A DNA stretch of 64,000 nt from Auanema rhodensis (taxonomy: Eukaryota; Nematoda; Chromadorea; Rhabditida; Rhabditidae): the NCBI GenBank assembly GCA_964057225.1, contig OZ059894.1:9124131-9188130 (forward strand), given 5' to 3'. Positions 35,520-46,863 of this stretch are shown here, one piece after another. Positions within the stretch are counted from its first letter, which is position 1; the number at the start of each line of letters is the position of its first letter. The notes below the pieces were generated by a model. That model searched no databases and was not told the origin of the DNA. It worked only from the letters and a program-made list of their open reading frames with translations. The translations under genes were made by a program, and so were the position numbers.

Positions 35520-35734
35520 TTTTTTTTCTTTCTTTTTTTTTTTTTCTTTTGTTTCTAACCTTAAAATAAATGTCCAAAGGCCGCAAAAGTACAAAGGGGA
35601 CGACATGAATAAAGTTTTTTTTAAAGATTCTAGAGCAGTAAGAAAACAAAATTAGAGAAAAGTGCAAGAGCGGATAAAAATAGTTTTTGAGAAGAGATAA
35701 ACATCATTAACTATAATAAGCTTACGGTAGATAG

Positions 35735-36219
35735 GCGGAGTCAGATTGGTGGCCACGATTTGAAAAACTCCCTCTCATTTACCCTCCGCATCGCCCAGCA
35801 AAGCATGACTATCCTATTGCTCCCGAATCTTTCTCTCTCCCAACACACATCTAAAAGAATCTTACGCACCTTACGTCAACATCCCACACGTAGCTCACCA
35901 TTCTCGGTTTTTCCAAACCAAGAGTCCTATAAAGGTGGCCAAAAGATTCTCATCGGTTTTCCGAGCCCTTTACCCGTCCGATACCAACAGTGACGCTACT
36001 GTCGCAAGTCGTCGCAGAAGCCGTACCCGACTTCTTAGTGTTCAAATAGAAAAACCGCACCAACCAGCCGAGAAGCCGAAGCCGCAAGTCGACCAGTTTT
36101 ATACTCCCCGAGAAGGAACATATTCACCTTCTGACGACACCTACGAAGATCCGGACTTCATCAAAGCCGACGACAGAAAAAATTTTTATATACATTCTTT
36201 TCTTTTCTGTAAATTGTAA
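35735..36219 (+). pseudogene. Broken + strand coding remnant, possibly gag-like
   Basis: From about 35735 one frame reads coding-like residues (EKLPLIYPPHRPAKHDYPIA) up to a TAA near 35853. The -1 frame is open from about 35811 to 36219 without an ATG. It contains KESYAPYVNIPHVAHHSRFF, then KVAKRFSSVFRALYPSD, a basic stretch (ASRRRSRTR), a K/P-rich stretch and an acidic end (SPSDDTYEDPDF). Base composition is less AT-rich than its surroundings. A basic-then-acidic protein in the sense orientation of an LTR element suggests a gag remnant, but I see no zinc knuckle. The assignment is inference. Confidence 0.35.
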
Positions 36220-36849
36220 AACGAAAGTAACGGTGAATTAGAAAACTTTTTGATGAGAGATTAAGTGAGTGAACAACTAAAAATAAGGAATAAGCAAAAA
36301 TATAATAGAAATAAATGGCTACCGTAATCCTATACGACCGATAGAGATAAAATTTTGCGCTAAACTGAGCTCCATATGTATCTCCAAGAAGAGACGAACA
36401 TTGGCAGGCGCCTAAGCCACACCCCATCTGAGTGGTAGCCTCCATTAGTACTCAAGGATTCATTCAGAGAGACACATGAAGACGAAAACAATTAATAACT
36501 AAAAATCTTTATCCCCATCATCATTAGGATACGAGTAACCATGCACGCAAAAAGTTGAATAATTCCTTATTATCTCACATAAATCTCAAATTCATGGAAC
36601 AATTTTTTTTATTACAGTACTACAATGACTAAATTTATTTTTCTAATCCTCCGTTACAAAATAACATAAAACCCATTATTGTATTCAAATTCTATCTTAA
36701 TACTATAAAGAAACCTATTAATACCATTTAAATATTTTTCTACATGTAGATTTTAAAACTTTTAATTTTAATTGTAAACTCCTAGACTCTGAAACTCAGC
36801 TACATATACACTAAAAACTCTTTATATCGCGCGGACGCGAAAAATCTTT
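36220..36849. other. LTR element interior, right part, AT-rich, no gene seen
   Basis: No open frame of note and no recognisable motif. It leads into the polypurine tract. Confidence 0.55.
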
Positions 36850-36858
36850 GAAAAAGGG
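36850..36858 (+). promoter_or_regulatory. Polypurine tract
   Basis: GAAAAAGGG lies 2 nt before the 3' LTR, the expected place for plus-strand priming in LTR elements. Confidence 0.7.
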
Positions 36859-36860
36859 CA

Positions 36861-37205
36861 CGTTCCATTCGGACTCCCCATATATGTAGCTGAAGGGTTA
36901 GAGTCAGACGACCAGAAGACCGAGGAATGGCTCCGCCTTCCCTCGTTCCCTTGGTCGGGAGTTCGCCTCTTAGCAAGCTCATGGACGGCTTGTAGTTTAG
37001 TCTTTATACTTATATTTATCTTATTGTATTGTATCTTTATCTTTGTATATTATTGTTGTAGTTTCATGCCAATAAATCTTTCTCTCTTTTATCTTATGAT
37101 TGACCTTATGCTCTTTATTCCTTACCGCTACACCAAGGAATACTATGCGCGTCATAGTATAAACTACAATGGTTTATATTATCGACGCAGGAGCATAACG
37201 GAACG
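36861..37205 (+). repeat. 3' LTR (345 bp)
   Basis: Direct repeat of 33648-33992 at an offset of 3,213 bp, with no difference found by eye. AATAAA is at 37071-37076. Confidence 0.92.
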
Positions 37206-37209
37206 ATTA
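37206..37209 (+). repeat. Right target-site duplication ATTA
   Basis: Copy of 33644-33647. After it the interrupted spacer resumes with CTGAAACC. Confidence 0.85.
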
Positions 37210-40200
37210 CTGAAACCTAAGCTAGGATTCAGATGACCGATAGAACTCAGAAAAGGAATATTGGAAGGTGTCGGAAGGTAAAACATTGCCCCGAACCAGG
37301 ATCGAACTGGTGACCTTTAGATCTTCAGTCTAACGCTCTCCCAACTGAGCTATCGAGGCTATGAGTAGACAGAATAAAGATTTCTTGAAGAGTTATCAGG
37401 AACAAAAAACCACAGTTCAAATCAATTCCAATGTTCAAACTCTGGAATCCTCGAATCTGAATAATACTCATTACTGAAACCTAAGCTAGGATTCAGATGA
37501 CCGATAGAACTCAGAAAAGGAATATTGGAAGGTGTCGGAAGGTAAAACATTGCCCCGAACCAGGATCGAACTGGTGACCTTTAGATCTTCAGTCTAACGC
37601 TCTCCCAACTGAGCTATCGAGGCTATGAGTAGACAGAATAAAGATTTCTTGAAGAGTTATCAGGAACAAAAAACCACAGTTCAAATCAATTCCAATGTTC
37701 AAACTCTGGAATCCTCGAATCTGAATAATACTCATTACTGAAACCTAAGCTAGGATTCAGATGACCGATAGAACTCAGAAAAGGAATATTGGAAGGTGTC
37801 GGAAGGTAAAACATTGCCCCGAACCAGGATCGAACTGGTGACCTTTAGATCTTCAGTCTAACGCTCTCCCAACTGAGCTATCGAGGCTATGAGTAGACAG
37901 AATAAAGAATTCTTGAAGAGTTATAAGGAACAAAAAACCACTGTTCAAATCAATTCCAATGTTCAAACTCTGGAATCCTGGAATCTGAATAATACTCATT
38001 ACTGAAACCTAAGCTAGGATTCAGATGACCGATAGAACTCAGAAAAGGAATAATTCAAGGTGTCGGAAGGTAAAACATTGCCCCGAACCAGGATCGAACT
38101 GGTGACCTTTAGATCTTCAGTCTAACGCTCTCCCAACTGAGCTATCGAGGCTATGAGTAGACAGAATAAAGAATTCTTGAAGAGTTATCAAGAACAGAAA
38201 ACCACAGTTGAAATCAATTCGAGTGTTCAAACTCTGGAATCCTCGAATCTGAATAATACTCATTACTGAAACCGAAACTAGGATTCAGATGACCGATAGA
38301 ACTCAGAAAAAGAATATTTCAAGGTGTCGGAATGTAAAACATTGCCCCGAACCAGGATCGAACTGGTGACCTTTAGATCTTCAGTCTAACGCTCTCCCAA
38401 CTGAGCTATCGAGGCTATGAGTAGACAGAATAAAGAATTCTTGAAGAGTTATCAAGAACAGAAAACCACAGTTGAAATCAATTCGAGTGTTCAAACTCTG
38501 GAATCCTTGAATCTGAATAATACTCATTACTGAAACCGAAACTAGGATTCAGATGACCGATAGAACTCAGAAAAAGAATATTTCAAGGTGTCGGAAGGTA
38601 AAACATTGCCCCGAACCAGGATCGAACTGGTGACCTTTAGATCTTCAGTCTAACGCTCTCCCAACTGAGCTATCGAGGCTATGAGTAGACAGAATAAAGA
38701 ATTCTTGAAGAGTTATCAGGAACAGAAAACCACAGTTGAAATCAATTCGAGTGTTCAAACTCTGGAATCCTCGAATCTGAATAATACTCATTACTGAAAC
38801 CGAAACTAGGATTCAGATGACCGATAGAACTCAGAAAAAGAATATTTCAAGGTGTCGGAATGTAAAACATTGCCCCGAACCAGGATCGAACTGGTGACCT
38901 TTAGATCTTCAGTCTAACGCTCTCCCAACTGAGCTATCGAGGCTATGAATAGACAGAATAAAGAATTCTTGAAGAGTTATCAAAAACAGAAAACCACAGT
39001 TGAAATCAATTCGAGTGTTCAAACTCTGGAATCCTCGAATCTGAATAATACTCATTACTGAAACCGAAACTAGGATTCAGATGACCGATAGAACTCAGAA
39101 AAAGAATATTTCAAGGTGTCGGAATGTAAAACATTGCCCCGAACCAGGATCGAACTGGTGACCTTTAGATCTTCAGTCTAACGCTCTCCCAACTGAGCTA
39201 TCGAGGCTATGAGTAGACAGAATAAAGATTTCTTGAAGAGTTATCAAGAACAGAAAACCACAGTTGAAATCAATTCGAGTGTTCAAACTCTGGAATCCTT
39301 GAATCTGAATAATACTCATTACTGAAACCGAAACTAGGATTCAGATGACCGATAGAACTCAGAAAAAGAATATTTCAAGGTGTCGGAAGGTAAAACATTG
39401 CCCCGAACCAGGATCGAACTGGTGACCTTTAGATCTTCAGTCTAACGCTCTCCCAACTGAGCTATCGAGGCTATGAGTAGACAGAATAAAGAATTCTTGA
39501 AGAGTTATCAGGAACAGAAAACCACAGTTGAAATCAATTCCAATGTTCAAACTCTGGAATCCTGGAATCTGAATAATACTCATTACTGAAACCTAAGCTA
39601 GGATTCAGATGACCGATAGAACTCAGAAAAGGAATAATTCAAGGTGTCGGAAGGTAAAACATTGCCCCGAACCAGGATCGAACTGGTGACCTTTAGATCT
39701 TCAGTCTAACGCTCTCCCAACTGAGCTATCGAGGCTATGAGTAGACAGAATAAAGAATTCTTGAAGAGTTATCAGGAACAAAAAACCACAGTTCAAATCA
39801 ATTCCAATGTTCAAACTCTGGAATCCTCGAATCTGAATAATACTCATTACTGAAACCTAAGCTAGGATTCAGATGACCGATAGAACTCAGAAAAGGAATA
39901 TTGGAAGGTGTCGGAAGGTAAAACATTGCCCCGAACCAGGATCGAACTGGTGACCTTTAGATCTTCAGTCTAACGCTCTCCCAACTGAGCTATCGAGGCT
40001 ATGAGTAGACAGAATAAAGATTTCTTGAAGAGTTATCAGGAACAAAAAACCACAGTTCAAATCAATTCCAATGTTCAAACTCTGGAATCCTCGAATCTGA
40101 ATAATACTCATTACTGAAACCTAAGCTAGGATTCAGATGACCGATAGAACTCAGAAAAGGAATATTGGAAGGTGTCGGAAGGTAAAACATTGCCCCGAAC

Positions 40201-43200
40201 CAGGATCGAACTGGTGACCTTTAGATCTTCAGTCTAACGCTCTCCCAACTGAGCTATCGAGGCTATGAGTAGACAGAATAAAGAATTCTTGAAGAGTTAT
40301 AAGGAACAAAAAACCACTGTTCAAATCAATTCCAATGTTCAAACTCTGGAATCCTGGAATCTGAATAATACTCATTACTGAAACCTAAGCTAGGATTCAG
40401 ATGACCGATAGAACTCAGAAAAGGAATAATTCAAGGTGTCGGAAGGTAAAACATTGCCCCGAACCAGGATCGAACTGGTGACCTTTAGATCTTCAGTCTA
40501 ACGCTCTCCCAACTGAGCTATCGAGGCTATGAGTAGACAGAATAAAGAATTCTTGAAGAGTTATCAAGAACAGAAAACCACAGTTGAAATCAATTCGAGT
40601 GTTCAAACTCTGGAATCCTCGAATCTGAATAATACTCATTACTGAAACCGAAACTAGGATTCAGATGACCGATAGAACTCAGAAAAAGAATATTTCAAGG
40701 TGTCGGAATGTAAAACATTGCCCCGAACCAGGATCGAACTGGTGACCTTTAGATCTTCAGTCTAACGCTCTCCCAACTGAGCTATCGAGGCTATGAGTAG
40801 ACAGAATAAAGAATTCTTGAAGAGTTATCAAGAACAGAAAACCACAGTTGAAATCAATTCGAGTGTTCAAACTCTGGAATCCTTGAATCTGAATAATACT
40901 CATTACTGAAACCGAAACTAGGATTCAGATGACCGATAGAACTCAGAAAAAGAATATTTCAAGGTGTCGGAAGGTAAAACATTGCCCCGAACCAGGATCG
41001 AACTGGTGACCTTTAGATCTTCAGTCTAACGCTCTCCCAACTGAGCTATCGAGGCTATGAGTAGACAGAATAAAGAATTCTTGAAGAGTTATCAGGAACA
41101 GAAAACCACAGTTGAAATCAATTCGAGTGTTCAAACTCTGGAATCCTCGAATCTGAATAATACTCATTACTGAAACCGAAACTAGGATTCAGATGACCGA
41201 TAGAACTCAGAAAAAGAATATTTCAAGGTGTCGGAATGTAAAACATTGCCCCGAACCAGGATCGAACTGGTGACCTTTAGATCTTCAGTCTAACGCTCTC
41301 CCAACTGAGCTATCGAGGCTATGAATAGACAGAATAAAGAATTCTTGAAGAGTTATCAAAAACAGAAAACCACAGTTGAAATCAATTCGAGTGTTCAAAC
41401 TCTGGAATCCTCGAATCTGAATAATACTCATTACTGAAACCGAAACTAGGATTCAGATGACCGATAGAACTCAGAAAAAGAATATTTCAAGGTGTCGGAA
41501 TGTAAAACATTGCCCCGAACCAGGATCGAACTGGTGACCTTTAGATCTTCAGTCTAACGCTCTCCCAACTGAGCTATCGAGGCTATGAGTAGACAGAATA
41601 AAGATTTCTTGAAGAGTTATCAAGAACAGAAAACCACAGTTGAAATCAATTCGAGTGTTCAAACTCTGGAATCCTTGAATCTGAATAATACTCATTACTG
41701 AAACCGAAACTAGGATTCAGATGACCGATAGAACTCAGAAAAAGAATATTTCAAGGTGTCGGAAGGTAAAACATTGCCCCGAACCAGGATCGAACTGGTG
41801 ACCTTTAGATCTTCAGTCTAACGCTCTCCCAACTGAGCTATCGAGGCTATGAGTAGACAGAATAAAGAATTCTTGAAGAGTTATCAGGAACAGAAAACCA
41901 CAGTTGAAATCAATTCCAATGTTCAAACTCTGGAATCCTGGAATCTGAATAATACTCATTACTGAAACCTAAGCTAGGATTCAGATGACCGATAGAACTC
42001 AGAAAAGGAATAATTCAAGGTGTCGGAAGGTAAAACATTGCCCCGAACCAGGATCGAACTGGTGACCTTTAGATCTTCAGTCTAACGCTCTCCCAACTGA
42101 GCTATCGAGGCTATGAGTAGACAGAATAAAGAATTCTTGAAGAGTTATCAGGAACAAAAAACCACAGTTCAAATCAATTCCAATGTTCAAACTCTGGAAT
42201 CCTCGAATCTGAATAATACTCATTACTGAAACCTAAGCTAGGATTCAGATGACCGATAGAACTCAGAAAAGGAATATTGGAAGGTGTCGGAAGGTAAAAC
42301 ATTGCCCCGAACCAGGATCGAACTGGTGACCTTTAGATCTTCAGTCTAACGCTCTCCCAACTGAGCTATCGAGGCTATGAGTAGACAGAATAAAGATTTC
42401 TTGAAGAGTTATCAGGAACAAAAAACCACAGTTCAAATCAATTCCAATGTTCAAACTCTGGAATCCTCGAATCTGAATAATACTCATTACTGAAACCTAA
42501 GCTAGGATTCAGATGACCGATAGAACTCAGAAAAGGAATATTGGAAGGTGTCGGAAGGTAAAACATTGCCCCGAACCAGGATCGAACTGGTGACCTTTAG
42601 ATCTTCAGTCTAACGCTCTCCCAACTGAGCTATCGAGGCTATGAGTAGACAGAATAAAGATTTCTTGAAGAGTTATCAGGAACAAAAAACCACAGTTCAA
42701 ATCAATTCCAATGTTCAAACTCTGGAATCCTCGAATCTGAATAATACTCATTACTGAAACCTAAGCTAGGATTCAGATGACCGATAGAACTCAGAAAAGG
42801 AATATTGGAAGGTGTCGGAAGGTAAAACATTGCCCCGAACCAGGATCGAACTGGTGACCTTTAGATCTTCAGTCTAACGCTCTCCCAACTGAGCTATCGA
42901 GGCTATGAGTAGACAGAATAAAGATTTCTTGAAGAGTTATCAGGAACAAAAAACCACAGTTCAAATCAATTCCAATGTTCAAACTCTGGAATCCTCGAAT
43001 CTGAATAATACTCATTACTGAAACCTAAGCTAGGATTCAGATGACCGATAGAACTCAGAAAAGGAATATTGGAAGGTGTCGGAAGGTAAAACATTGCCCC
43101 GAACCAGGATCGAACTGGTGACCTTTAGATCTTCAGTCTAACGCTCTCCCAACTGAGCTATCGAGGCTATGAGTAGACAGAATAAAGATTTCTTGAAGAG

Positions 43201-45734
43201 TTATCAGGAACAAAAAACCACAGTTCAAATCAATTCCAATGTTCAAACTCTGGAATCCTCGAATCTGAATAATACTCATTACTGAAACCTAAGCTAGGAT
43301 TCAGATGACCGATAGAACTCAGAAAAGGAATATTGGAAGGTGTCGGAAGGTAAAACATTGCCCCGAACCAGGATCGAACTGGTGACCTTTAGATCTTCAG
43401 TCTAACGCTCTCCCAACTGAGCTATCGAGGCTATGAGTAGACAGAATAAAGAATTCTTGAAGAGTTATAAGGAACAAAAAACCACTGTTCAAATCAATTC
43501 CAATGTTCAAACTCTGGAATCCTGGAATCTGAATAATACTCATTACTGAAACCTAAGCTAGGATTCAGATGACCGATAGAACTCAGAAAAGGAATAATTC
43601 AAGGTGTCGGAAGGTAAAACATTGCCCCGAACCAGGATCGAACTGGTGACCTTTAGATCTTCAGTCTAACGCTCTCCCAACTGAGCTATCGAGGCTATGA
43701 GTAGACAGAATAAAGAATTCTTGAAGAGTTATCAAGAACAGAAAACCACAGTTGAAATCAATTCGAGTGTTCAAACTCTGGAATCCTCGAATCTGAATAA
43801 TACTCATTACTGAAACCGAAACTAGGATTCAGATGACCGATAGAACTCAGAAAAAGAATATTTCAAGGTGTCGGAATGTAAAACATTGCCCCGAACCAGG
43901 ATCGAACTGGTGACCTTTAGATCTTCAGTCTAACGCTCTCCCAACTGAGCTATCGAGGCTATGAGTAGACAGAATAAAGAATTCTTGAAGAGTTATCAAG
44001 AACAGAAAACCACAGTTGAAATCAATTCGAGTGTTCAAACTCTGGAATCCTTGAATCTGAATAATACTCATTACTGAAACCTAAGCTAGGATTCAGATGA
44101 CCGATAGAACTCAGAAAAAGAATATTTCAAGGTGTCGGAAGGTAAAACATTGCCCCGAACCAGGATCGAACTGGTGACCTTTAGATCTTCAGTCTAACGC
44201 TCTCCCAACTGAGCTATCGAGGCTATGAGTAGACAGAATAAAGAATTCTTGAAGAGTTATCAGGAACAGAAAACCACAGTTGAAATCAATTCGAGTGTTC
44301 AAACTCTGGAATCCTCGAATCTGAATAATACTCATTACTGAAACCGAAACTAGGATTCAGATGACCGATAGAACTCAGAAAAAGAATATTTCAAGGTGTC
44401 GGAATGTAAAACATTGCCCCGAACCAGGATCGAACTGGTGACCTTTAGATCTTCAGTCTAACGCTCTCCCAACTGAGCTATCGAGGCTATGAGTAGACAG
44501 AATAAAGAATTCTTGAAGAGTTATCAAGAACAGAAAACCACAGTTGAAATCAATTCGAGTGTTCAAACTCTGGAATCCTCGAATCTGAATAATACTCATT
44601 ACTGAAACCGAAACTAGGATTCAGATGACCGATAGAACTCAGAAAAAGAATATTTCAAGGTGTCGGAATGTAAAACATTGCCCCGAACCAGGATCGAACT
44701 GGTGACCTTTAGATCTTCAGTCTAACGCTCTCCCAACTGAGCTATCGAGGCTATGAGTAGACAGAATAAAGATTTCTTGAAGAGTTATCAAGAACAGAAA
44801 ACCACAGTTGAAATCAATTCGAGTGTTCAAACTCTGGAATCCTTGAATCTGAATAATACTCATTACTGAAACCGAAACTAGGATTCAGATGACCGATAGA
44901 ACTCAGAAAAAGAATATTTCAAGGTGTCGGAAGGTAAAACATTGCCCCGAACCAGGATCGAACTGGTGACCTTTAGATCTTCAGTCTAACGCTCTCCCAA
45001 CTGAGCTATCGAGGCTATGAGTAGACAGAATAAAGAATTCTTGAAGAGTTATCAGGAACAGAAAACCACAGTTGAAATCAATTCCAATGTTCAAACTCTG
45101 GAATCCTGGAATCTGAATAATACTCATTACTGAAACCTAAGCTAGGATTCAGATGACCGATAGAACTCAGAAAAGGAATAATTCAAGGTGTCGGAAGGTA
45201 AAACATTGCCCCGAACCAGGATCGAACTGGTGACCTTTAGATCTTCAGTCTAACGCTCTCCCAACTGAGCTATCGAGGCTATGAGTAGACAGAATAAAGA
45301 ATTCTTGAAGAGTTATCAAGAACAGAAAACCACAGTTGAAATCAATTCGAGTGTTCAAACTCTGGAATCCTCGAATCTGAATAATACTCATTACTGAAAC
45401 CGAAACTAGGGTTCAGATGACCGATAGAACTCAGAAAAAGAATATTTCAAGGTGTCGGAATGTAAAACATTGCCCCGAACCAGGATCGAACTGGTGACCT
45501 TTAGATCTTCAGTCTAACGCTCTCCCAACTGAGCTATCGAGGCTATGAGTAGACAGAATAAAGAATTCTTGAAGAGTTATAAGGAACAAAAAACCACAGT
45601 TGAAATCAATTCCAATGTTCAAACTCTGGAATCCTCGAATCTGAATAATACTCATTACTGAAACCTAAGCTAGGATTCAGATGACCGATAGAACTCAGAA
45701 AAGGAATAATTCAAGGTGTCGGAATGTAAAACAT

Positions 45735-45807
45735 TGCCAGGAACCATGATCGAACTGGTGACCTTTAGATCTTCAGTCTAACGCTCTCCCAACTGAGCTA
45801 TCGAGGC
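45735..45807 (-). pseudogene. tRNA-Phe damaged class (C61A, G68C, G69T), copy 1
   Basis: The 3' part reads ATCATGGTTCCTGGCA. Three changes break G53-C61 in the T stem and give C5-C68 and U4-U69 in the acceptor stem, with no compensating change on the 5' side. G53-C61 is nearly universal and C61 lies in the B box, so a working tRNA is unlikely. Eight other copies share exactly these changes. Confidence 0.82.
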
Positions 45808-45998
45808 TATGAGTAGACAGAATAAAGAATTCTTGAAGAGTTATCAAGAACAGAAAACCACAGTTGAAATCAATTCGAGTGTTCAAACTCTGGAATCCTC
45901 GAATCTGAATAATACTCATTACTGAAACCTAAGCTAGGATTCAGATGACCGATAGAACTCAGAAAAGGAATAATTCAAGGTGTCGGAATGTAAAACAT

Positions 45999-46071
45999 TG
46001 CCAGGAACCATGATCGAACTGGTGACTTTTAGATCTTCAGTCTAACGCTCTCCCAACTGAGCTATCGAGGC
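45999..46071 (-). pseudogene. tRNA-Phe damaged class plus G45A, copy 2
   Basis: Has the three shared changes and also G45A (AAAAGTCACC). It has the same variant pair as 46791 and 50487. Confidence 0.82.
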
Positions 46072-46526
46072 TATGAGTAGACAGAATAAAGAATTCTTGA
46101 AGAGTTATCAAGAACAGAAAACCACAGTTGAAATCAATTCGAGTGTTCAAACTCTGGAATCCTCGAATCTGAATAATACTCATTACTGAAACCGAAACTA
46201 GGATTCAGATGACCGATAGAACTCAGAAAAAGAATATTTCAAGGTGTCGGAATGTAAAACATTGCCCCGAACCAGGATCGAACTGGTGACCTTTAGATCT
46301 TCAGTCTAACGCTCTCCCAACTGAGCTATCGAGGCTATGAGTAGACAGAATAAAGAATTCTTGAAGAGTTATCAGGAACAGAAAACCACAGTTGAAATCA
46401 ATTCCAATGTTCAAACTCTGGAATCCTCGAATCTGAATAATACTCATTACTGAAACCTAAGCTAGGATTCAGATGACCGATAGAACTCAGAAAAGGAATA
46501 ATTCAAGGTGTCGGAATGTAAAACAT

Positions 46527-46599
46527 TGCCAGGAACCATGATCGAACTGGTGACCTTTAGATCTTCAGTCTAACGCTCTCCCAACTGAGCTATCGAGGC
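46527..46599 (-). pseudogene. tRNA-Phe damaged class, copy 3
   Basis: Same as copy 1 and 792 bp (three units) away, consistent with duplication of a three-unit block. Confidence 0.82.
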
Positions 46600-46790
46600 T
46601 ATGAGTAGACAGAATAAAGAATTCTTGAAGAGTTATCAAGAACAGAAAACCACAGTTGAAATCAATTCGAGTGTTCAAACTCTGGAATCCTCGAATCTGA
46701 ATAATACTCATTACTGAAACCTAAGCTAGGATTCAGATGACCGATAGAACTCAGAAAAGGAATAATTCAAGGTGTCGGAATGTAAAACAT

Positions 46791-46863
46791 TGCCAGGAAC
46801 CATGATCGAACTGGTGACTTTTAGATCTTCAGTCTAACGCTCTCCCAACTGAGCTATCGAGGC
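46791..46863 (-). pseudogene. tRNA-Phe damaged class plus G45A, copy 4
   Basis: Repeats copy 2 at a three-unit offset. Confidence 0.82.

Larger units (their letters stand above)
33648..37205 (+). mobile_element. Non-autonomous LTR retrotransposon inserted in an array spacer
   Basis: A 3,558-bp element with 345-bp direct LTRs, a primer-binding site directly after the left LTR, a polypurine tract before the right LTR and a 4-5 bp target duplication. This gives + orientation. The interior is 2,868 bp, too short for gag-pol, and I see no reverse transcriptase, integrase or protease frame, so it would need enzymes from a relative. It interrupts one spacer, 115 bp upstream of the - strand tRNA at 33461-33533. 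The superfamily (Gypsy, BEL or other) cannot be assigned without pol. Confidence 0.9.

Noticed and set aside
35811-35853. Programmed -1 ribosomal frameshift site in the element
   Set aside because: No X XXY YYZ heptamer in the correct phase in the overlap; decay is simpler.
36161-36445. 94-codon - strand open frame in the LTR element
   Set aside because: It overlaps AT-rich interior and the acidic + strand frame. Composition looks random and there is no motif.
37024-37236. 70-codon + strand open frame in the 3' LTR
   Set aside because: It is the same LTR frame as in the 5' copy, ending in array spacer. Low-complexity T-rich LTR sequence.
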